In this document: positions 45,874 through 53,955 of the stretch, piece after piece
Position numbering within the stretch: position 1 is the stretch's first letter
Layout: each line of letters opens with the position of its first letter
Assembly: GCA_964445695.1 (NCBI GenBank)
Contig: CAYULF010000002.1
Coordinates: forward strand, 310,001 to 374,000
From: JAUIKM01 sp964445695
GTDB taxonomy: Bacteria > Bacteroidota > Ignavibacteria > Kapaibacteriales > UBA7675
Length of the DNA stretch: 64,000 bases
Direction of reading: 5' to 3'
Made by a program: the position numbers and the translations under genes
The notes under the pieces: generated by a model
What the model was told of the DNA's origin: nothing
Seen by the model: the letters and a program-made list of their open reading frames with translations, nothing else
Databases searched by the model: none

Positions 45874-46311
45874 ATGGATCCATTTATGCGCGAGGCCGTC
45901 CAGCAGGCCAGCAAGAGCATGAGCGAAGGCGGCATCCCGATCGGCTCGGTCCTGGTGCACAAGGGCAGAATCATCGGACGCGGCCACAATCAACGCATTC
46001 AGCAGGGCAGCGTTATCCGCCACGGCGAGATGGACGCGCTCGAGAATGCCGGCCGTCAACCTGCCGAAGTTTACCGCGAATGTGTTTTATACACTACACA
46101 TTCGCCCTGTTCAATGTGTTCGGGTACGATCCTGCTCTACGGCATTCCCAAAGTCGTTATCGGCGAGAACCAAACGTTCATGGGCGAGGAAGAATTGTTA
46201 AGGAGCCGCGGCGTGGAAGTCGTCGTGCTGAACAATCAGCCGAGCAGGCTTTTGCTGGAGCAGTTTATCCGTGAGAAGCCGGAGGCGTGGAACGAGGATA
46301 TTGGGGAGTGA
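45874..46311 (+). CDS. cytosine deaminase of the yeast Fcy1 type
   Basis: ATG 45874 lies behind AGGAGA; the frame is open further upstream without a ribosome site. 145 residues. Zinc-deaminase motifs: RHGEMDALENAG (HxE; Glu is the proton shuttle) and THSPCSMCSG (PCxxC). Beyond these it matches yeast Fcy1 closely as I recall it: EGGIPIGSVLVHKG, IGRGHNQRIQQGS, LYGIPKVVIGEN and an ending WNEDIGE against Fcy1 WFEDIGE. It should convert cytosine to uracil in pyrimidine salvage. The usual bacterial CodA is an unrelated amidohydrolase, so this is a less common type; similar bacterial deaminases do exist. Confidence 0.85.
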   Translation: MDPFMREAVQQASKSMSEGGIPIGSVLVHKGRIIGRGHNQRIQQGSVIRHGEMDALENAGRQPAEVYRECVLYTTHSPCSMCSGTILLYGIPKVVIGENQTFMGEEELLRSRGVEVVVLNNQPSRLLLEQFIREKPEAWNEDIGE

Positions 46312-46338
46312 GGGGGCTCAATCCTCACCAACCGATTG

Positions 46339-47664
46339 TCAGAACGGAGACCGATTCTTTACAAACAGGATAAATTGCTGGAGAGTCATCAAGTATGGCT
46401 GAATCTGGCGCTTAGCTTTTTTGTGTAATTCTTCGGGAATTACAAGAATCACCCTTGAATCGAGCATTTCATTAATTTGCTTTACTGAGATAGTATACTC
46501 AAGAGTAAACAGATGTTTGTTGGGGATTTTGTCAGCCTCATTCAGAATCTGCCTCCACCTATCCTTACAAGTAGTTTTTGCCGCCAACATCGTCAATTGA
46601 TTTTCGGGATAACTGGGATTCTTGTACGCGCTTTCAGAAGGGAACAGAAAGTCCGGCTTTTTCCCCAATTCGGACTCTGGTTGATGGGAAAAATGCTCAC
46701 CTTCCACCAACCCGCACTCCAAAAAAATCTGCTTCAGATGTAGCTCCAGAGATCTCCCGGCTCTTGCTTTTCTTCTTTGCACAACTGTCTTCGCTTTCGA
46801 AAGAAAAGCCTCAAGTGATATAAAACCACGCTTAACTGCTTCCAACTCTATAGCTTCCTCAAAGCTTCGGAAGATGCCGAATTCGCAATCCAGTCGGGCC
46901 ATGAGCAATTTGTCCAATACACTTAAACCACTTGCTTTTTTCTGAAATACATTGGCATTCTTCGGAAAAGGCTTTGCCTGAATCGCCATGGTTGCGATGT
47001 CCAGGCCAGAAGGAAACTTTAGCCCCCAATTTTCTTCAATCTCGTTGGCACTTAGGTTACAGGGAAAAGAAGCTGCTCTACTAACCGTTTCAGAAACATC
47101 AAACCTTGCAACGGCTCTCGAATCTGAATACCAATGGACGGTTTTCCCTGGATCGACAGGGCCGATGGCATCCTCTACATATGATTCCTCACCGAGATTT
47201 CCGCATATCCATGCGTGGCAAAAGCGCCTAATCGCGTCGCCGAATATTGTTGAGCCGAATGCAAAGACTACAAGGCTTCCAGCATTGTCTGGATTTTGGA
47301 GTGGGGAATCTGCACCCCCAAGATTCGTCATTCGCACTTCGTTGCGAGATTTTTTTTTGCGCCTTTTTTCACCGGGTTGTTTGGCATCTGTATTTTGGTG
47401 GTATTTGTTATTGTACCAAGTAATAACGACTTCCCTTTCGTGATCATAGGAGTCAATACGGAGTTTGACTTTCACTTTAGGATTGAGCTCATCTTCTCTG
47501 TGGAGCTCACTATATGCACCAAAAATTGCATCCTTCGGAAGATAAACTCCAACCTGGTGACTTTGTGAACGATCGGTATCATTGGCAGACAACCTCTTAA
47601 CAAAAAACAGCGTTGCATTTTCAGACCAGAAACTCATCCACTCTTCGATATTCAGATTATTCAC
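46339..47664 (-). CDS. EcoRII-type restriction endonuclease
   Basis: I choose GTG 47664, which overlaps the vsr stop as GTGA and has AGGAGA upstream; the frame also extends to 47715. 441 residues. The N-terminal ~180 residues fit the EcoRII-N effector-binding region. The C-terminal catalytic domain has HFSHQPESELGKKPDFLFPS and LAAKTTCKDRWRQILNEADK, then KHLFTLEYTIS, matching the PD-(D/E)XK core of EcoRII-C. The predicted target is CCWGG, from the pairing with the Dcm-type methylase. AT-richer than its surroundings. Confidence 0.85.
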   Translation of the reverse strand: MNNLNIEEWMSFWSENATLFFVKRLSANDTDRSQSHQVGVYLPKDAIFGAYSELHREDELNPKVKVKLRIDSYDHEREVVITWYNNKYHQNTDAKQPGEKRRKKKSRNEVRMTNLGGADSPLQNPDNAGSLVVFAFGSTIFGDAIRRFCHAWICGNLGEESYVEDAIGPVDPGKTVHWYSDSRAVARFDVSETVSRAASFPCNLSANEIEENWGLKFPSGLDIATMAIQAKPFPKNANVFQKKASGLSVLDKLLMARLDCEFGIFRSFEEAIELEAVKRGFISLEAFLSKAKTVVQRRKARAGRSLELHLKQIFLECGLVEGEHFSHQPESELGKKPDFLFPSESAYKNPSYPENQLTMLAAKTTCKDRWRQILNEADKIPNKHLFTLEYTISVKQINEMLDSRVILVIPEELHKKAKRQIQPYLMTLQQFILFVKNRSPF

Positions 47665-48122
47665 TCTGTGATCTCTCCTGCAATTTGATGAAATGCTGAT
47701 CCAATTTTGATCCACTCAGCTATGCGGTCAATCATTTCTGCTTGTACAAGTTTCTTGCGGCCTTTTAAAGCACACTCCCATACAACCAAAACTCGCCAAC
47801 CATCGGCGAGTAATTGACGCACCTGCTTTTCATCGCGGACTCTGTTGGAGTTCAGTTTTTTTTTCCAGAACTCTGCCCTCGTCGAGGGCCACTTGAACAG
47901 GTGGCAGTTGTGCAAATGCCAAAAGCAGCCATTCACAAAAATGACTGCCTTGTATTTCGGAAAAACCATATCTGGCTTTCCCTTGACATTTGCAGAATGA
48001 AGTCTGTACCTAAAGCCGAGTTTATGCAGTTGTTTTCTGATTAGAATTTCCGGCTTGGTATTTTTACTCTTAATACCAGCCATCATGTCAGATCGTTTAA
48101 CTGCATCCACAACGTCAGGCAT
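47661..48122 (-). CDS. vsr: very short patch repair endonuclease Vsr
   Basis: ATG 48122 is used; a TTG two codons earlier is less likely. 153 residues. Diagnostic blocks: RSDMMAGIKSKNTKPEILIR, KPDMVFPKYKAVIFVNGCFW and WHLHNCHLFKWP, containing the Asp, Cys/His zinc ligands and catalytic His of Vsr. It nicks at T:G mismatches made when 5-methylcytosine deaminates at Dcm sites. It overlaps the dcm stop by eight bases and the restriction gene by four, so the three are translationally coupled. Confidence 0.93.
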   Translation of the reverse strand: MPDVVDAVKRSDMMAGIKSKNTKPEILIRKQLHKLGFRYRLHSANVKGKPDMVFPKYKAVIFVNGCFWHLHNCHLFKWPSTRAEFWKKKLNSNRVRDEKQVRQLLADGWRVLVVWECALKGRKKLVQAEMIDRIAEWIKIGSAFHQIAGEITE

Positions 48123-49410
48123 TTGCAAACAAATTATTCTGGTGATTCAATACCGCATGATCTTGATTTGTCACTAACCATGGAGCCATGTACTTCGCTA
48201 TTGACTCCACGACAGGAACAACAACGGCATTGCCAAATTGGCGATAGGCCTGATTGTCCGACACCGGAATCGCAAAAGGTTTGTGACCGGGCCTGTCGAA
48301 ACCCATCAATCTTGCGCATTCGCGCGGCGTCAAACGACGCGGATTCTTTCCCCTCTGTTTAATTAGAATTTCAGATCCGTCTTTGTAATATCTGGCAGAA
48401 AGTGTTCTCGCAACATCATTTTTGTCGAAAACACTGAATCCAAAACCATTTCCCTTTTTTCGATGCTTTTCGGCATAGGCCTGTAGATAGTTCCACAACT
48501 TGTCTGAAAGTGTGTATTTAGGCAGAACATGTCCCTTCTTACCGCTTATGTAGTCAGCGTTGTATTCATCCAGGTCTTCAGATCCATCTTGTGGATGGAG
48601 AATTGTGCCGAGCTTGGGTCCTTTGTGAGGATCGGCAAAAGTGAAGCCGTCAAAATCAAATGTATTTGGATAGCGAAACCCAACAATGAAAATCCTCTCT
48701 CGATGCTGTGGAACCCAGGACTTTGCGTCAATAACTTTGTAATCTACCTGGTAGCCCAATTCTTCCGTCAACATGTGATGAATAACCTGAAAGGTCCGTC
48801 CTTTATCGTGACTTACCAAGTTTTTTACATTCTCCAGCAGAAAGGCTCTGGGCTGGTGATACTTTAAAATTCGAACAATCTCGAAAAACAGATTTCCCTG
48901 TGTTTCACACTGGAAACCATGCGGAAGATTCAAAGAGTTTTTTTTCGAAACGCCCGCGATTGAAAAGGGCTGACACGGAAAACCGGCCAAGAGAACATCA
49001 TGTTCCGGGATTGACGCTTCGTGAACTTCCTCTATGTTCCCCGCTATCTCGTGATCACAATCAAAATTTGCCGCATAGCTATGTTGAGAGTATTTGTTCC
49101 ATTCACTCGTAAAAACACACTCCCCACCAATACTTTCAAATCCCATCCGTAAACCGCCGATGCCGGCAAACAGATCTATGAATTTAAAAGAGCTATTGTC
49201 CTTTGCAGAACTTTGCTCCTGAACTATTTTCAGGAGAGTCTGCAGAATCGTTTTGGAAGGCTGGACTTCTCCCTTGTTGTAACGGTGCAATGAGCGCGGA
49301 GATCTGTCCAGTATCTCAGCCAAATGATCAATTGACAACCCTGAACGTTGCCAAAGGTCTGAAAATGTGTATTCCATCTCCGTCCTAACTCCCGGGTCAT
49401 ATTTTGACAT
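48115..49410 (-). CDS. Dcm/M.EcoRII-type DNA (cytosine-5) methyltransferase
   Basis: 431 residues. An N-terminal helix-turn-helix (~20-55; LSIDHLAEILDRSPRSLHRY) precedes the catalytic domain: motif I FIDLFAGIGGLRMGF, motif IV with the nucleophile AGFPCQPFSIAG, motif VI LLENVKNL, motif VIII VPQHRERIFIVGF, motif X YRQFGNAVVVPVV. The HTH may self-regulate, as in M.EcoRII. Together with vsr and the EcoRII-like nuclease it forms a complete R-M-V cassette. The start is uncertain: an in-frame ATG at 49377 has GGACGGAG directly before it. Confidence 0.92.
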   Translation of the reverse strand: MSKYDPGVRTEMEYTFSDLWQRSGLSIDHLAEILDRSPRSLHRYNKGEVQPSKTILQTLLKIVQEQSSAKDNSSFKFIDLFAGIGGLRMGFESIGGECVFTSEWNKYSQHSYAANFDCDHEIAGNIEEVHEASIPEHDVLLAGFPCQPFSIAGVSKKNSLNLPHGFQCETQGNLFFEIVRILKYHQPRAFLLENVKNLVSHDKGRTFQVIHHMLTEELGYQVDYKVIDAKSWVPQHRERIFIVGFRYPNTFDFDGFTFADPHKGPKLGTILHPQDGSEDLDEYNADYISGKKGHVLPKYTLSDKLWNYLQAYAEKHRKKGNGFGFSVFDKNDVARTLSARYYKDGSEILIKQRGKNPRRLTPRECARLMGFDRPGHKPFAIPVSDNQAYRQFGNAVVVPVVESIAKYMAPWLVTNQDHAVLNHQNNLFANA

Positions 49411-49460
49411 TGTGTCAATTTACGTCCCAGCGACGTGCCGAACAAGAACAAGTTATACAC

Positions 49461-49494
49461 AAACACCCCCACAGACTCGCGCCTGCGGGGGTGC
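49461..49494 (-). terminator. terminator of the avidin-like gene
   Basis: CACCCCCACAG (49465-49475) and CTGCGGGGGTG (49484-49494) pair with one mismatch around an eight-base loop. On the minus strand TTTGTGTATAA follows. It separates the native minus-strand gene from the start of the restriction island. Confidence 0.7.
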
Positions 49495-49555
49495 CCCGTC
49501 AGATATTCCATATCCAATAGTCACTCAGTGAGTGCTCCGCCGATAGCGGAACGGC

Positions 49556-49939
49556 TCACATCTTGAAGGTGTGCGTGCCCAGCGAAGAAGTATCCGTCAC
49601 GCCGTCGCTGTTAACATATGAGCGCACGCCGTCGAGAACCATCGTGTTGTTTTCCAGATAGTAACCCACCCAGGAATCCTCGATCGTGTAGGGACGGCCG
49701 TTCGGACGCTGCATCGCCTGAAAACGAATGCTGAAAGGCGCTACGCCGTCGCGACCGGCTTTTTTGCTGAACACCCAGTAGTACTGGCCGATGTTGCCTT
49801 TCTGCTGGATGCCGCCCTCGGGGCTGTTTTGCGCCTCGTAGACAGCGTCGATCTGGCTGTTGGAGGAATTGGCCGAGTTGATCTGGATTTTGTAGGCGCC
49901 GTCTTCGGAAAGGTATGCACCAAGAACAGGAACAGACAT
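49556..49939 (-). CDS. small avidin-like beta-barrel protein (tentative)
   Basis: 127 residues, AGGAG site, no signal peptide. The order of elements recalls avidin/streptavidin: GAYLSEDGAYKIQI, a DAVYEAQNSPEGG strand-turn (streptavidin GTYESAVGNAE), KGNIGQYYWVF, APFSIRFQAM, DSWVGYYLENNTMV (streptavidin WSGQY) and LGTHTFKM at the end (avidins: VGHDTFTK). The Trp residues that pack against biotin (79, 108 and 120 in streptavidin) are not evidently conserved, so biotin binding is doubtful. Otherwise treat as an unknown beta protein. It has its own ribosome site and terminator. Confidence 0.45.
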   Translation of the reverse strand: MSVPVLGAYLSEDGAYKIQINSANSSNSQIDAVYEAQNSPEGGIQQKGNIGQYYWVFSKKAGRDGVAPFSIRFQAMQRPNGRPYTIEDSWVGYYLENNTMVLDGVRSYVNSDGVTDTSSLGTHTFKM

Positions 49940-50080
49940 AATAACTCCTGAAGTTAAGTTGAAAAAGGTAAATAGGGTCCCGTTCCGTCGCTGCGCGACG
50001 AAATGAGATGGTTAAACAACTTTCCTGTGTTAAGTGGAAGGCGAAGGTGGCGGAGCGGACTCAGCCGCGGCGGTGAACAC

Positions 50081-50122
50081 AAAAGCGCGGGCACGTTATG
50101 TGCACCATTCACGTGCCCGCGC
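50081..50122 (-). terminator. strong terminator of the 154-residue unknown gene
   Basis: A perfect 12-bp stem, GCGCGGGCACGT (50085-50096) with ACGTGCCCGCGC (50111-50122). On the minus strand it is followed by TTTTGTGTT. Confidence 0.88.
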
Positions 50123-50173
50123 GTGGAGATGAGTCCGGAGACTCAGTTGCCTTCAACCTTTAAATGCCCGCAT

Positions 50174-50638
50174 TCAGACCGGGTTGGCCGCCGGTTCCAG
50201 CTTTGCGATAATCGGCGGGTCCAACAGCTCCATGTCGACCGCGCCGACGGTCCACTTGGTGCTGACGTCGCCGCTGATCTGCACCGCCTTGCCGCTGTTG
50301 TTGGACACAAGTTTAACATCCAGGTTGTACGAGATTTCGTTTGCCACAAATCCTTCCTGAATCGGGCTGCCGGTAACCGTCGGCAAAATGTTCATATTAA
50401 ACGAAGGACCGTCGAGGAACAGGCCCATGCTGCCGAGGTCGTAAGCCTGATGCGTTGGGTTGCTGCTCAAAAACATCTGCAGCGACACTTCATAACTTCC
50501 GTCGGGATTTCGCAGGCCGACCGTCGCGTGAAACTGGCAGCCGATGACCGAGCTGAGGCCGACATTAACACTCAGCACCGTGTTGCTCGTATTGATCCGG
50601 CCTCCGTCACCGTTCATTCCATTAGTAGTTTCCGGCAT
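50174..50638 (-). CDS. unknown beta-rich protein (154 aa)
   Basis: Not recognised. GGAGATG lies just before ATG 50638. A Gly/Asn-rich start (ETTNGMNGDGGRINTSN) is followed by alternating hydrophobic strands (VLSVNVGLSSVIGCQFHATV; GSYEVSLQMFL; ISYNLDVKLVSNN). No signal peptide or motif. It is separated from the avidin-like gene by its own strong terminator and probably has an independent promoter. Confidence 0.6.
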   Translation of the reverse strand: MPETTNGMNGDGGRINTSNTVLSVNVGLSSVIGCQFHATVGLRNPDGSYEVSLQMFLSSNPTHQAYDLGSMGLFLDGPSFNMNILPTVTGSPIQEGFVANEISYNLDVKLVSNNSGKAVQISGDVSTKWTVGAVDMELLDPPIIAKLEPAANPV

Positions 50639-50946
50639 GATTCATCTCCACAATGATCAGTTAAACACCAGTGGTTTGCGGACTCTCGACCGGCCGACTT
50701 TGCATGTCCGGCCGCTGTTCCGCTCCATTTGATTGCAAAGTACAACCACAACTGTGCGCCGGAAATACAAACATCGCCGGGATATCAGCTTTCCAGATGC
50801 CGTACAACTCCAACATTTGGCCGTTTCACGCTGAAAAGTGCATATTTGCAGCTACTGCCGGTACACATGCAAGGATTGCCGATCAGTTTTCAAGAGCAGC
50901 GGCAAGCCAAAATCACGTTGTTTTTCACTCCGTCTGCGGATGACAC
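50639..50946. other. divergent intergenic region
   Basis: 308 bases between two outward-facing genes. Nothing beyond presumed promoters is visible; no clear hexamers were found. Confidence 0.5.
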
Positions 50947-52536
50947 ATGCGGCCACAATCTGAACTCTTCAGCCTGATCCGGGCGATGAACAAACAGGAA
51001 AAACGCTACTTCAAACTCTACGCCACGGCTTTTGTGCGCAATCGCGGCAGCAACAAACTGACCGAACTGTTCGACGCCTATGCCGCGCTCGACGACAAGG
51101 CCGACGAAGCCGATGTTGTTAAACACCTGAGTCATGCGCCCACGCCGCGCCAACTGGCCACCGCCCGCTACGAACTGACGAATCTGATTCTCAACAGCCT
51201 GGCGACGTACAATGCCGGCAAGTCGGCCGACGCGGACCTGCGCGCCATGCTGGCGCATATTCAGATTCTGTACAACAAAGGTCTCTACGAACACTGCCGC
51301 AAGGTGGTGAGCCGCGCGGCCGCCAAAGCACGCGAGTTCGACTACTTCAGCTATCTGATTGAAATTCTGGCATGGGAGCGCAAACTCCTGCTGCGCCAGG
51401 CCAACGCCCACTTTGAGGAATCGCTGCGGCGGTTTCACGAGGAACAACTTAACCTGCTTGAGCAGATTGCCGCCACAATCAAATATGAAGATCTTGCAGA
51501 CCGCGTGCAGGAGGCGCATCGCGCTTACGTGCGTTTAAAGGATGAGTCGGCGCGCAGTAAACTTGACGAGATAGTACAAACCGATCTGTTAAACGCCGAT
51601 CCGGATGCGCTGCCCTTTCACGCGCGGCTGGCCATGTTTCAGGCGCGCGGCAACTACGACTGGTTTACCGGCAACGTGTCCGCCGCCATGGACAACTACC
51701 GTCTGGCCATCGACGCCTGGGAGGAGCAGCCGCAGCACATCCGCGACGACCCCGACAACTATAAACGTTATCTCACCAACTTCCTCAGTTGTGCGATCGC
51801 CATTCACGAATTCGACGACTTTCAGGCGACGCTGCGGAAAATCAAAGCGCTGCCCTCGGCGTCGGTTGAATCGGACATCACGGTTTTTGGAATTGTCACC
51901 TACCTCGAACTGGTGTTTTACCTGCACAACGGCAAACTGGACGAGGCGCGTGCGGTGGTAAAAGAATTTGAAACTGCCGCACCGCGCTACGTCGGCCGCC
52001 TGCGACCCGACCGGCTGATCAACCTCTACTACAACTGCAGCATTATTTATTTTCTCTCCGGCGACTACAAGGGCGCGCTACGGCACATTAACGACATTTT
52101 AAACGAGCACGATGCGGAACCGAAGCGCGACATTCAGGACTTCACGCGCATTTTCCGCCTGCTGATACACTTCGAGTTAAACGACTTTGAAGCGCTGGAG
52201 AACATGTTCCGTTCGTCGCAGCGCTACCTCAACAATCGCCGGCAGTTAAACAACTTCGGCAAGTGCGTCATCAGCGCCATTCGCAAATTGCTCAACGCGG
52301 CCGACGAGACTCAGCGCCGCAGCATTATTAACGACTTGCGCACGGCCCTGCTCGACATCCTGCAGGACGACGACAGCGCGGACCCTCTGGGTCTGATTGA
52401 AATTCTGTTCTGGACGGAGAGCAAACTGCGCAGTCGCCCGATCGGCGAGCTGTTCAGCCGCGGCGTGCAGGCCAATCGCGGACGCAACAAACGCGAACTT
52501 TTCACTCACTCTCTGGACGCCGACTCAAATCCATGA
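50947..52536 (+). CDS. Bacteroidota-type helical-repeat protein, paralogue 3 of 3
   Basis: 529 residues, no signal peptide, TPR-like helices throughout. N-terminus LFSLIRAMNKQEKRYFKLYA and repeat block LAHIQILYNKGLYEHCRKVV closely parallel the gene at 8663 (IKHLSKAEKRYCTLFL; SAEILYRKGLYDSCWKLL), and similar spacing continues to the C-terminus. Of the three copies this is nearest the pattern I recall for the family. Function unknown. A palindromic element follows directly after the stop. Confidence 0.75.
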   Translation: MRPQSELFSLIRAMNKQEKRYFKLYATAFVRNRGSNKLTELFDAYAALDDKADEADVVKHLSHAPTPRQLATARYELTNLILNSLATYNAGKSADADLRAMLAHIQILYNKGLYEHCRKVVSRAAAKAREFDYFSYLIEILAWERKLLLRQANAHFEESLRRFHEEQLNLLEQIAATIKYEDLADRVQEAHRAYVRLKDESARSKLDEIVQTDLLNADPDALPFHARLAMFQARGNYDWFTGNVSAAMDNYRLAIDAWEEQPQHIRDDPDNYKRYLTNFLSCAIAIHEFDDFQATLRKIKALPSASVESDITVFGIVTYLELVFYLHNGKLDEARAVVKEFETAAPRYVGRLRPDRLINLYYNCSIIYFLSGDYKGALRHINDILNEHDAEPKRDIQDFTRIFRLLIHFELNDFEALENMFRSSQRYLNNRRQLNNFGKCVISAIRKLLNAADETQRRSIINDLRTALLDILQDDDSADPLGLIEILFWTESKLRSRPIGELFSRGVQANRGRNKRELFTHSLDADSNP

Positions 52537-52537
52537 A

Positions 52538-52619
52538 ACGCTTCGCTTCTTTTGTTTGTCAGCGGGATCGAATGCTCGAGTCTTCAAGCTGCGTGACAAA
52601 CAAGGAAATCGCCCAAGCC
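52538..52619. repeat. dispersed palindromic intergenic element, copy G
   Basis: ACGCTTCGCTTCTTTTGTTT then GTCA on the left and GTGACAAACAAGGAAATCGC then CCAAGCC on the right; TTGTTTGTCA and TGACAAACAA are exact complements. It begins one base after the stop codon at 52536. The 235-base gap holds no gene. Confidence 0.65.
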
Positions 52620-52771
52620 TGAGACGCCGCCGGCGGCTCAAAGCGAGCAACGAGGCCGGACATCGCTTCTTCAATGAAAAGCGGTGATAGTCAACCAAAG
52701 TTTTGACGGCAAACAGCGTGGAATTGAATAACTTGTGCGCACGAACAATCGATTAACGGGAAAGGCACATC

Positions 52772-53326
52772 ATGCAATCCGGCCGAATCTTTTTCAAAGG
52801 TAATCCCTGGCCCGAGGGGCATCCGATCAAGACGTTTAAGTGGACGGCTTTGGCAAAAGGCTGGAACGTGTATTTCTCGTTTCATCTGGAAACGGAACAC
52901 TACGAATCCGAACGCGAAAACGACATCGACAATGATGACACTGAGTATGAAACCGACTGGGAAGCGCCGATAGCCTGGAGCGCGTATCATCACTGCATCC
53001 TGTCGAGCGACGACTATCACAACGGCGAGTTTAAAGTCTGCCGCAGATCAAAATTCAGGCCGGAATATTTCGACGGATTCACGATTAAACTCGACGAAGA
53101 CCCCGGCGACATCGGCTTCCTGGAAGATCGTCATTTTCACATTTATTTACAGGGACACGATGCAACGGCGTTCCAGAACATCACGTTCAGACGCGTTGCC
53201 GGCACTAATCTGTTTAACATTGCATGGACCGGGCGCATCGCCCTGGCTTACGTTGGCGAAGAAGAGTACAAGTACGAGTTTGAAGCGCGGATCAACGGCG
53301 TTCCATTTCCAAAACTAAACATATAA
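52772..53326 (+). CDS. unknown protein (184 aa) upstream of a VOC gene
   Basis: Not recognised. A GGAAAGG site precedes the ATG. Rich in aromatic and acidic residues (KGWNVYFSFHLETEHYESER; DDYHNGEFKVCRRSKFRPEY), with probable beta strands to the end (IALAYVGEEEYKYEFEARIN). No signal peptide or membrane segment. It is followed after four bases by the VOC-fold gene, so the two are probably co-translated and may act together. Confidence 0.65.
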   Translation: MQSGRIFFKGNPWPEGHPIKTFKWTALAKGWNVYFSFHLETEHYESERENDIDNDDTEYETDWEAPIAWSAYHHCILSSDDYHNGEFKVCRRSKFRPEYFDGFTIKLDEDPGDIGFLEDRHFHIYLQGHDATAFQNITFRRVAGTNLFNIAWTGRIALAYVGEEEYKYEFEARINGVPFPKLNI

Positions 53327-53330
53327 AACC

Positions 53331-53714
53331 ATGAGTCACAATCTCTCAGGACCGCTCGTCATGCTTAACGTCCCGAATGTTCCGGCGGCGATTGCGTGGT
53401 ACCAGAATCTCGGGTTCACCATCGAACGCACCAACCGGAAGTGGGAACCGGACAGTGAAGTGAATTGGGCTTTTATGTCGTACGACAAGGTACAGATGAT
53501 GTTAAACGCACGCATGGCCGACGAAGGCGCCCATTCGATCGTGACGCTGTATTTTAACGTCGCGAACTGCGACGCCTTCCACGATGCGATCAAGGACAAA
53601 GTGGAAGTGCGTTATGCGCCGTCGGACCAGTTCTACGGCATGCGCGATTTTGAGGTGCTGGACCTGAACGGGAACAGTTTGATATTTGGGCATCAGATTG
53701 CAGAAGAGCTGTGA
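53331..53714 (+). CDS. VOC-superfamily (glyoxalase/bleomycin-resistance-like) protein
   Basis: 127 residues, one VOC unit. N-terminal PLVMLNVPNVPAAIAWYQNL with GFTIERT, the classic 'V.D...A..FY..LGF' start, then VQMMLNARM, TLYFNVANCDAFHDAIKDKV and the closing FYGMRDFEVLDLNGNSLIFG, where RDFEVLDLNGN corresponds to 'R.F.V.DPDGN'. The last Glu-type ligand region reads VLDLNG. Members bind a metal or a small molecule as dimers; substrate unknown. Confidence 0.85.
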   Translation: MSHNLSGPLVMLNVPNVPAAIAWYQNLGFTIERTNRKWEPDSEVNWAFMSYDKVQMMLNARMADEGAHSIVTLYFNVANCDAFHDAIKDKVEVRYAPSDQFYGMRDFEVLDLNGNSLIFGHQIAEEL

Positions 53715-53955
53715 GTAGTGGTTGAACCAAAATAAACTCAGAACTTCCAGCCCCCGATCCCGTGGTCGTCACGCCAGATAACGCTGAACTATGGCAGCAA
53801 GTAACTCAATATCATGAAAATAGGAAAGTACAGCCATCTCTACTGCCACGGTGTGACACTGAAAATTCTATTTCTGCGCCTGCGTCAATGCCTCATGCAC
53901 TTACGAATGAACATGCTTGCATTGTTGACGGGATGTTGCCAAGTCCAACCAGTGT

